Assembly: GCA_949592205.1 (NCBI GenBank)
Contig: CATIUR010000006.1
Location: forward strand, 68,258,001-68,322,000
Direction: 5' to 3'
Origin: Helichrysum umbraculigerum
Taxonomy: Eukaryota; Streptophyta; Magnoliopsida; Asterales; Asteraceae
Length of the DNA stretch: 64,000 nt
Each line of letters starts with the position of its first letter. The stretch's first letter is position 1. The position numbers and the translations under genes are program-made. Below, piece after piece: positions 55,531 through 64,000 of this stretch. The notes under the pieces were generated by a model, which was given only the letters and a program-made list of their open reading frames with translations, was not told the DNA's origin and searched no databases.

Positions 55531-56231
55531 ATAAAAATAAAAAACAAAACACACAAAAGAGGTAACTACAACAGAATTTAACAGTTAACCCAACCCATAT
55601 GAACCGTCCAAGAAGCGCCAAGTCTCAAAACATCTCTCAAATAATAGCAGTAAGCCGGCAAACTTATATGGGCATAACGGAACTAAGGGAGGAATGATTT
55701 TATGAACACACACGTCCGAATTTTAGTTTACAAATTTACATGATTATGGACCAATCATGGGAATGTATATGCAGAACACACTCTAAAACTAGGGGTGTGA
55801 GGTTGATGCAGGGTCATTTGGGAGAGTCAGCAAGTCAAGATGAAGCGTCACATTGCTCTGTCAAGGTATTTTTCCGAAGTTGAGTTTGGTGGAGGAATGG
55901 AACCAGACTAGAAGTATGAACCAAACAAAAATCACAGAAGGCTTGTATGAGTTTGTTAGTTCAATTGAAGGAATACAAACACATAACTACATAAGCAACA
56001 ACATATATTTGTGTTCAAAGTTAAGAGGCTAAAGGAAAATAAATAACGACAAAACATATAGATGAACACAATAAATATAAGATTTCAATTAAAATTTGTA
56101 TGAATTTGATTGTTGTATGCTGTTTTGTTTTTATTATTCTTATTATACTATCTTTTGCATATATATGAATATATGATTGATGATCTTTTTTACTGATTTA
56201 CAGATTTACTTATGAGATGGTTGAGATACAA
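55531..56231. other. Intergenic DNA, nothing recognised
   Basis: AT-rich, no repeat ends or coding content identified. Confidence 0.5.
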
Positions 56232-56425
56232 GGGGGTGTTTGGGGAGCTTATTTGCTTATTGCTTATTAGTAAATAAGCCCAAAAATCCTAGCTTATTTT
56301 GAGCTAATAGAAATCCCCCTCACAAGTAAGCAAATAAGTTAACCAAATAAGTTTATCCAAACACTAAATCTTAAGCTTATTACAATAAGCAAATAAGCAA
56401 AGAAAATAAGCTCGCCCAAGTACCC
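56232..56425. mobile_element. MITE-like inverted-repeat element
   Basis: Starts GGGGGTGTTTGGGGAGCTTA and ends in the inverted match AAGCTCGCCCAAGTACCC, with repeated AATAAGCAAATAAGC strings inside. The target duplication is not clear; ends of this kind fit PIF/Harbinger or hAT families. The adjacent stretch to 56937 has a similar TGTGTTTGGCAA / TTGCCAAATACACCC pair and may be a second, degenerate one. Confidence 0.6.
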
Positions 56426-56944
56426 ACTAATTATATTTTCTAAGGTGTCAAACCCGTGACATAAACAAAAAATTAGCAAAAAAAAAATATAATAATGAAA
56501 ACGGCTCAACGGTTCAAACCTTAGCTTATGTGTGTGTTTGGCAACCCCATTTTAGGGGATTATGATGGATTATGAGAGATTGAGCTTTTAATTTAAAGAA
56601 TCTCAATCCCTTACAAAATTAGAATCCTTGTTTGACTAAAAGTAGGGATTTTTCAAAAAATAATCCATTGAAACTTTGAAAGAGAATCTCTTAAAACTAG
56701 CTTATTTTGAGAATCTTCATCTCCTACTTGTTAAATTACTGTATTACCCTTATATTAATTATTAAAAATTTAGGGTGATAGAATGTCATGTCCTTTTGTG
56801 TCATTTTACATTCATATGCTCAAACTCAAACTAGTTTGTCAAACACTTATTAAAAAGAAAAGCTCTAGCTCCAGCCCCAAATAAAAGCTCCATCGCCAGC
56901 TTCTAACTTCCAGTTAGTTTTGCCAAATACACCCTATAAGTATA

Positions 56945-57258
56945 GGGGTTAGTGCGCGCAAATGTTACAAACTATAGTTTGACATTCGTTGTATATAACG
57001 AATTACTCGGGCCTCCATTGTATGTAACGAACTTGTAATTTATTTACATTGTATGTATTTTGGTCAGATTAACGGGTCTAAGGGACGTCACGTATCGGCT
57101 TATATGATCAACAACACGTGGAAAAAGAACCATAAATTACATACAATGTAAGGAATTTACAAGTTCATTACATACAATGGAGACCCGAGTAGTTAACTAC
57201 ATATAACGAATGTCAGACTATAGTTTCTTACATTTGCGTGCAGCCGTACACTAACCTC
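56945..57258. mobile_element. MULE-type foldback MITE
   Basis: 314 bp, GGGGTTAGTG..CACTAACCTC, with inverted arms of more than 100 bp and an exact 9-bp target duplication ATAAGTATA (56936-56944 and 57259-57267). It lies about 0.35 kb upstream of the OSR-C TATA box. Confidence 0.9.
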
Positions 57259-57564
57259 ATAAGTATATTATACATCGATAAAAGTAATGAAAAATATAGA
57301 GTAAAAAATTAGGATAAATTGATTGATTTCAAGTTTTATTAATTATTGATGGATTGGAAACATAATGAAATTATAATATAGTTCTAGTAGTTTTGTTATT
57401 ATTACTTTCCTTTTAGTAAATTCTATTTTATTTTAAAGGAAGTTAAAAAATAATAAGAAAAAACTTTTATGAATAACCGGTTCAATGCTACGTAAGAAAT
57501 AATTAGCAGCAGATGATTGCAACGTACGGGAACTAGCGCAACGTTCTGTACAACCAAATAACCG

Positions 57565-57624
57565 CCATGCAACCGTCACATTTCTTCCCCAAAAGACACC
57601 ACAACCGTACACAAACTATATATA
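57565..57624 (+). promoter_or_regulatory. OSR-C core promoter
   Basis: CCATGCAACCGTCACAT (57565-57581) and TATATATA (57617-57624), 121 nt before the ATG. These are the most conserved non-coding bases between OSR-C and the other two copies. Confidence 0.7.
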
Positions 57625-57744
57625 CATCATATCGTTTTGGCATTCATTCAACTACAGAGATACATATACAGTTTACATTTGGACAGAAACTAATTAAACT
57701 ATTTCTTCTGTCCTACATTTGTGCATTCCAAAGAAGACGATTGG

Positions 57745-57951
57745 ATGGAGAATATCAACTATAGTTGGGGGATCGGTTCCGTCATCACAATGCTCATCGT
57801 GATTGCGTGTGTGGTGTTTATCCCCTTGGGAATGGGACCAGTGGGACCGCCGCTGATCCCGGTGATCCTGTTGATTCCTGTGCTGCTGGTGGCTATTATC
57901 ATTTTTATGTCTATCGCTTCGAACCCTGATGGCCACCATAAGTTTTATTGA
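57745..57951 (+). CDS. Small two-pass membrane protein, ARGOS/OSR-like (copy C)
   Basis: 68 residues, one exon; the most diverged of the three (N terminus MENINYSWGIG, turn GPVGPPLIP, tail SNPDGHHKFY). Membrane segment 2 (VILLIPVLLVAIIIFMSIAS) is unchanged in all three copies, which points to constraint on that helix. Codon choice differs much more from copies A and B than the protein does, so this is an older duplicate kept by purifying selection. Function by family resemblance only (organ growth / ethylene response). Confidence 0.72.
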   Translation: MENINYSWGIGSVITMLIVIACVVFIPLGMGPVGPPLIPVILLIPVLLVAIIIFMSIASNPDGHHKFY

Positions 57952-58905
57952 TTGTCTTCTTCGTCGATCTTAAGATGAATGTATCTCTATATCAAATATT
58001 ATTATTATTGTTATATCTAAGAATTAAATGATGGTGTTTTGTATTAGATCTTGGTTTTTTCTTTTCTTTATAATCTTATGTTCATATTCATGTTTACGTT
58101 CATGAAATCAAATACGCCGCATAACGCACTTATTAACATAATAACAATGATAATTAGTTGTTAATATAAAACGAAACCATGATACTTAGTGCTTCAATTC
58201 ACACAACGTAACTTGAACAAAATTCAAACTTAGTACGTAGTATTTGTTAAAGAACATATCGAGTACGGATTGTCATAAGTCACAGCAATGTTGCAAATTG
58301 CAATAAGTACGTTTTTTTCTTGTTAAAAATGATATGTTGGATCTAGTGATCTGCTTTACTTGTATGTACGTACGCACAAGTCGTACATATGTCTTGAGTT
58401 CATGGATCACCGTGCTTAAATTACACCAATGTATGTTTTCTTCAGAAAATCAAGTTTTAACTATATGGACTATCGATCCATATATTCTAATAAAGTGCGT
58501 TGGCAAAAATCACATGCTGACTTTTTCTATTTTGTAGTTTCGGTGTTTTGCTTGTGATTTCAATTTTGTAGTTTTGTTACCAAAAAAAATATAATACCTA
58601 CTAAATTATCCAAGGTATAGAATGATACCATGAACTTGTAAACTCGGTTAAAATAGTATCTTGATTCGATCACATGACTTACACATAACTTTTTCTATTA
58701 AATCTAATTGATGAAGTTAGGACACCAAATATTGCATCTCTTTCTTCTCCCATTCAAAATCAATCTCCCCAACTTCCATTGCATTATCTTGATACACAAT
58801 ACAATTAAATCATAAATTAATTCTAAATTCATAATCTTATAAACATTTATCACAACCTAAACACATACATCATATCCATCCACATATTCAGTGACATAAT
58901 CATAT
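57952..58905. other. Intergenic DNA after OSR-C
   Basis: The 3' flank has wording in common with OSR-A/B flanks (AATGAATGTATCTC type). The rest is AT-rich, with no gene recognised. Confidence 0.5.
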
Positions 58906-59103
58906 TAAATGGTCATGTACCAAAAGGGTCATTGATCTAGCGGTATTGAGGTAATTCATCAAATTTGAGGCTGTGTGTTCAAGTCCCGGAATGAAACTAT
59001 CTGTTGTGGATTAATGTATATATTTGTGATAGGGATATATATTTGTGATACGGGTACATGAGTGTTTGTCTTACGAAAAAAATAATTAAGTAAATGGTCA
59101 TGT
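58906..59103 (+). mobile_element. Second tRNA-derived SINE, complete
   Basis: SINE 58919-59090 (172 bp) with box A TGATCTAGCGG (58933-58943) and box B GTTCAAGTCC (58977-58986), ending A-rich. Target duplication of 13 bp, TAAATGGTCATGT, at 58906-58918 and 59091-59103. It is a different family from the SINE at 3683. Confidence 0.88.
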
Positions 59104-59940
59104 GTTAATGTATTTCTTTCCATTCACACACTAAGCCTGATTTTGAGCCAAAGAACTACACGAGACAATTTGTGGAGTAGTCGATTACAATGGTTCTTTA
59201 GACATTAAAATTATGTTTTTGGAAAAGGTACGGGTATTTTGAGCACAATAATCCACCATTAAATTGAGTAATCGGTTTGCATATTTGAGGATACTTAGTA
59301 GTGCTCAAGATCACTCCCATTTATCGATTATTATTACTAGAAGAGTACCCGCGCATTGCGGCGGTGAAGATATTAACAATGGTTATAAATAATGTGATCA
59401 CGTGTTTAAGAATATTGTGTTTGCACTATGCACTAGAGTATTTTCAAATGACCTTTATACTAATGTAAAAACTTCCAAACATTATACTTTCTTTATAGAT
59501 TTAGATAAATATTATAAAATGTGAACTTATTTTGATTTTGTAAGTTATTATCGATTCCCATTTATAGGTAATGAAACAATTAAAAATCGAACGTAATCAA
59601 TGTAAAACCAAAGAAAATCACTTTTAATTTCTTAACTAAATAAGGAAATATAAAAAGAAAAGATAAAAATATTTATTTATGTTTAAATATTGTTATTATT
59701 TGTACGCCTTATAATTTTACTTTTTAATATCTTTTATTTTGACTAATAATTATATGAGCGAGTATTTTAGGACTAATTGTTATGTAGAAAAAAAATGGTA
59801 ATTTACAATTAGTATTTATTATGAATGTTATATCGTTGGTAGTTTCTATAATTAGTAAAAGCTAGTTTAGTCTATTTTATTAAATATAGGGGTATTTATG
59901 TTATTAGAGTTCTTTAAAATTATAAGTTAATGAAGAAAGG
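59104..59940. other. Intergenic DNA, nothing firmly recognised
   Basis: Near 59336 the string ACTAGAAGAGTACCCGCGCATTGCGG resembles a widespread plant repeat start. No matching end could be placed. Confidence 0.4.
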
Positions 59941-59949
59941 GAACAGTTC

Positions 59950-62900
59950 AGAGAGACACACCCTTCGATAAAAGAAGGGAGAAAAGAAGGGAGGGCAGCC
60001 AATGGTAAGTCTGCCACCTCGTCATCTCCACCCACTTCATTAATGATAGAATTGTAATTTTATATTTTTCCTTCTCACTTTTCATTCCTTCTTCTCCATT
60101 CTCATCTCTACACTCCCTCACACTTCCTACTAGCAGCAAGTCATCGGCCGACTACTCGCTGCCGCTATCCACCGCCACTTACCGTCGCCGGAATCCAGTC
60201 ATCGGAAAGTTTTTTTTTCGTATTTTGGTACGACTATTTTATACGCTTTTTTTGCTGCTATTTTTAATTTTTTAATTTCATTATGTCATCAACACACGCC
60301 ATATTGATTAACGTGATTAAATGGGATACAGTTGTATGACTCTATCCTTATTCAGGCAAATATAAAATGGGCTTTTGTTTTTACTCATCGCTAAAACCAC
60401 ATCAGTTATGTACTCCGTAAAATTGGCGTTCACCAAATTTTAAAAGGTTAGATTTTTTTTTTCCGTCTTCAATTATCTCACTTTTACGCAATGCTTGCAA
60501 CCAATACACCTTAAACCCATTTGTTGTGGCAACTTCAAGGTCAGAAGTGGGGATGGCAATGGCGATTTCACTTCACTCCTTTGTACGGACATGAAGTGAT
60601 GAGTTTGATGTCGCCGTCGCTCATGGCTGTGTTTTGCGATATGCTGAAATGGTTAACGAACATTTAAAGACTTCAATTTGTATTCTTTTAGCTTTTAGTT
60701 GTGTTATTTCAAGATAGTGATGGTTGGGTTATGTAGACACTTGACTATATGCATAAAATGGCGGATAAAGAAGTATTGTTGAAAAATAATGAAAGAGATA
60801 TTGTTAAATTAAATGTATATTGTAGTAATCAATATTTGAAATATTTAGTTTCCATACCTTAATCATGTATGGTGTTGGTGATGCCACATGCACTTATCTG
60901 ACAATAACCAAAGTTGTGGTTTTCTATGTGCTACTTACTTCTCTACTTACTAGTTAGTATTCTTTACTTAGAAGACAACTAAATCATTAGCTTATTTTGT
61001 TATTTTATGTGTGATACAACACCAATTAATTTATTGATTTAAAGACAAAATACTTCATGATTTTACAAAAAAAAAATACTACATTATCATTTAATAAAGA
61101 CACGTTGCATCATAGTTCAATAAAAACAATATAATTATTCACTGCTTCATCATTAATTTTTTTATTTTGGTTGCATCGTTTGATAAAAGAAAACCAAATC
61201 ATCGCTAAAAACCATTAAATCATTGGTCGATATAAATACACTTCATCGTTGTTAAAAATCACTGCATCATCGGTTTTAAAATATAAACATTATATAATCA
61301 CTAAATAAAAAAACACTCCATCATATTGGCTAATTTCTAAATAAAATAGAATAATCATTTGATAAAAATACTGCATCGTTATTAAGAACCACTGCATCAT
61401 CAGTCGATAAAAAACATTGCATCATATTTGGTTGATTCGTTTAATAAAACTGCATAATCGCTTGATAAAAAAACATTGCATCGACGTTAAGAACCACTGC
61501 ATCATCAGTCGATAAAAAACATTGCATCATATTTGGTTAATTCGTTAAATAAAACTGCATAATCGCTTGATTAAAAAAACATTGCATCGACGTTAAGAAC
61601 CACTGCATCATCGGTCGATACAAAAAGCCACAACATCGTTAAAAACCACTGCATCATCAGTCGATAAAAAACACTGCATCATAGTTAGAAACAACTGCAT
61701 CGTAGATTGACAAAAAACAGTGCATCAACAAAAAAACCACTACATCATTGATCGATAAAAACCACTGCATCGTCGGTTTTAAATAAAAACAATGTATCGT
61801 CGGTTTTAAATAAAAACACTGTAGCATCATTGAATGAAAAGTACTTAATTGTACTTGGTTACACACTACATCATAGTAAATAGTAATTACTACTATACGC
61901 AGGGGGAGTCATTACGGGTCAATTCGCTATATGTAGTGTAAATTCTTATAAATAATTGCACTTTTTAGTTACATTCTCTGTTTGTGTTACAGGTTCACAA
62001 AAATTGGGATAACAATGCTACGGGTCACCTTAAATCCGAGACCCGCCACTGACTACACGATTAAATATACTACATCATTGTTTAAAATTGAAACAAATGT
62101 TAGCATATATTATAATGCACTTATTTTTTAAACAATAACGCTCCTTTTCTAACAAAATGAAATTGCATTTTTCAATTCTATCTAGATTGTAGAGGATGCA
62201 GTAATCATATTTTTAAAAAAGTAAAAAAAAAAAAAAAAAACAAGCTTACTAGAAAAAAAATAGCAGATTTTACCTATCTACCAAATTTCAAATAATATTT
62301 TAGTCAACGAAGAAGAGAGACTACCAAAACAAAAAACAAAGAGTAGTACACTCATTCTGCTACCACTCACCTTTTTCAGAAGTAGTAAGTCATATTCACA
62401 TCAACTCTCTAGCTACTTTTTTTCCCTTTAGTTTTAATAAATAAATTGCAATTCCTATTTCAATTTAACAAATGATTCTTCACATCTGTTCTCGTATATA
62501 GCAGGTATAATATTAACTCATTTTTATTTCTATTTCATGTAGACTTATCTCTTGAGTTGAAATGATGCTTTGACAGTTGGTGGCGAGTGTAGACTTCGCC
62601 GGAGACTTTTTTATTAAAATAAGTTTGTTATTATACAAGTTTCATGTATAGCTTGTAATTATTAATTGATCTCTGTCGCTTTTCAAATTACTGAGCAACA
62701 TAAAATTGATGGTGGTAGTCGGATCTTGTTGTACTGTTCGGGGTGGTTGTAATTATTCATATGTAGCATCACAATAGGCTCCGATGCCGGAAGTTTGAAG
62801 CTGGTGACCGGCGGTACTTATTCACATCGATTCCTTTCCGGCGTATCCGTTCACGACAACTGGTGAATTACGTTGGTGGCGGCGTATATGTTGTGCAACT

Positions 62901-63180
62901 AATGGATTACGGTGGTGATGACGAAATTTAAAGTTGAGGGAGGTGGTGGCCGGCGGCAATCGGTGAGGGAGGTGGTGGTCGGCGGTTGACCGGCACCGAT
63001 TGGGGGTGAAAAAGAAAGAAGGTGGAGAGAGTACGTGAGAGCAAGGAATGAATGTTTTATTTTACCAAAATACCCTTTTAGGCATTTTTATTAATTTTGG
63101 TTGGTCTTATTATTTCTGACCCTTGATTTAGAAATGAAGGGATATGATTTCCCTGCTCTCCTTGCCCTTCTAGAGTGTCA
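59950..63180. mobile_element. Putative non-autonomous MULE-like element
   Basis: Both ends carry similar wording in opposite orientation: AGAAGGGAGGGCAGCC and TTTTCATTCC on the left, GCTCTCCTTGCCCTTCT and GGAATGAATG on the right. Pyrimidine-rich, CCGCC-bearing DNA follows on the left (60060-60200) and purine-rich, GGCGG-bearing DNA precedes on the right (62800-63050). Long diverged inverted repeats fit, but no target duplication was confirmed and no transposase is present. The middle holds a minisatellite (61190-61850). Confidence 0.35.
61190..61850 (+). repeat. Minisatellite of CACTGCATCATCGGTCGATAAAAA-type units
   Basis: About 20 diverged copies of a ~25-30 bp unit built around CTGCATCATC and CGATAAAAAA. 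A higher-order repeat of 105-106 bp is visible: TTAAGAACCACTGCATCATC begins at 61382, 61487 and 61593. The minus-strand open frame inside it is a by-product. Confidence 0.85.
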
Positions 63181-63185
63181 TGCTC

Positions 63186-63435
63186 CTCTGATCCGGAACC
63201 ATGAAGAAAATGTTAAAACAAATTACAAGGGTGTATGATGGTAGTAAATAAAAATAAAGCACATTTCATTCGGGTTTTGAGGCGGTTTTAATAATCGGTA
63301 TATCGGATGGTTGCATTTCTGAACCGCTAAATCGGCCGGCCGGTCCACCATCTGATCCACCTTCGAAAACATTCCTGACGCAATTACCCACAATTTAATT
63401 TATTAATTAATTGATGGATTTTGTTTTTGTTGTAG
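63186..63435 (+). other. 5' flank of GSDA-C
   Basis: Contains a segment with CCGGCCGGTCC and inverted CGGT strings near 63290-63360 that may be a hAT-MITE remnant. No gene. Confidence 0.4.
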
Positions 63436-63450
63436 CACGTGTAGCACGTG
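63436..63450 (+). promoter_or_regulatory. Two G-boxes (CACGTG) upstream of GSDA-C
   Basis: CACGTG at 63436-63441 and 63445-63450, within two copies of TAGCACGTG, about 160 nt before the ATG. G-boxes bind bZIP and bHLH factors. Not seen at the matching positions of GSDA-A or GSDA-B. Confidence 0.6.
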
Positions 63451-63609
63451 TTTGTTTGTTAGTTGGTTGGTTATTCCAGAACCACAATTATCTGCCAGCC
63501 TTTTACGTCTCTCTCGTCTTGCCCTTTTGTTTTACTCTTCAAATTCAACTAAACACACAGCAGAAAACCAAGAAACAACCAGACTCATCATCTCCTTTCA
63601 GATTCCATC

Positions 63610-64000
63610 ATGGCAGAAGCTAACAGTACGTCACTCCCTTTCCTTAATTACTTTTGATCATACTATTATTATTCCCGATCTTCAATAATTATCGATTTCT
63701 CTTCACCTGTTTCGTTGAATTTCGTTATTCACATTCGTATTCTTCATGCACCCTAGATTGGATCCTCCGTTTTCTGAATTTTTCTTTTTGTAGTATCCAA
63801 AAATTAGAATGCGAGTCAACGATGTGCTCAAGAGTCAAGTTTCACTGAATAGTTTACTCCCCAATTAAAGACCCACAATTTGATTTTTTGGTGCCAAATC
63901 ATACAATTATTTTTTAGTTTTTAATGTTAATTTATGTATAATGCTGAATGTGTTTGGCAGTTTTTCTAGATGAACTCGAAAGAGCTATTAGCATAAACAA
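63610..64000 (+). CDS. GSDA: Guanosine deaminase-like gene, copy C, first exon (runs off the window)
   Basis: Exon 1 at 63610-63625 encodes MAEAN plus one base and is followed by GTACGT, exactly as in copies A and B. The intron shares clear similarity with theirs (GATGTGCTCAAGA near 63820, a TTGGTGCCAAATC segment near 63887). Near the window end, GGCAG at 63956-63960 is followed by an open stretch that would read FLDELERAISIN in phase; it does not resemble exon 2 of copies A and B and may be an extra exon or chance. The deaminase core lies beyond the window, so integrity cannot be judged. Confidence 0.7.

Noticed and set aside
59336..59362. Helitron start (also near 11503)
   Set aside because: The strings resemble common plant repeat starts, but no CTRR end with a hairpin was found, so no Helitron is claimed.
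61657..61866. 69-codon minus-strand frame
   Set aside because: Translation of the minisatellite.

Overview
The window looks like nuclear DNA of a flowering plant. It has AT-rich intergenic DNA, short exons with GT..AG introns, and dense nested LTR retrotransposons primed by initiator Met tRNA (TGGTATCAGAGC). It also carries SINEs, MITEs and a LINE. The transposon flavour resembles composite-family (Asteraceae) genomes, but that assignment is inference. No CRISPR array, rRNA gene or prokaryotic gene is visible.

Host genes. Two small gene types alternate on the + strand, three times: OSR-A (16.8 kb), GSDA-A (18.8-21.8 kb), OSR-B (28.7 kb), GSDA-B (50.8-53.4 kb), OSR-C (57.7 kb) and the first exon of GSDA-C (63.6 kb). 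'OSR' is a 68-residue protein with two membrane segments, resembling the ARGOS/ORGAN SIZE RELATED family. 'GSDA' is a cytidine-deaminase-fold protein of the plant guanosine deaminase type, in four exons. The layout is a triplicated two-gene unit later spread apart by transposons.

Layout. 1-731 is part of an LTR (family H) with a striking hairpin array, next to a broken MuDR-type transposase gene (732-1648). 3.67-11.31 kb is a tRNA-type SINE split by a complete gag-only Ty3 element (A, 3750-11084). 12.40-14.51 kb is a solo LTR (B). 14.5-23.9 kb holds OSR-A, GSDA-A and MITEs, including a 1.28-kb hAT-like element with a nested foldback. 23.94-28.24 kb is a retrotransposon fragment (C) truncated at both ends in front of OSR-B. 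30.54-50.04 kb is a four-layer nest: a non-coding minus-strand LTR element (E) holding two solo LTRs (G, F) and a complete, apparently very young chromovirus (D, 38291-47306). 50.1-63.9 kb holds GSDA-B, a broken LINE, MITEs, OSR-C, a second SINE, a minisatellite-bearing putative MULE, and the start of GSDA-C.

Most interesting signal. Seven LTR lineages here (H, A, B, C, D, E, F) share a small hairpin placed just before a splice-acceptor-like sequence, and its stem changes by compensatory substitutions between lineages. Several of them also carry arrays of short hairpins or palindromes whose architecture is kept while the sequence changes. In H, at least 13 units share the loop T(A/T)CTGAC(A/T)T (one loop variant, plus a more diverged 14th) on four different stem sequences. 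I read this as RNA structure under selection in the LTR leader. All of it was worked out by eye; no alignment or folding program was run.
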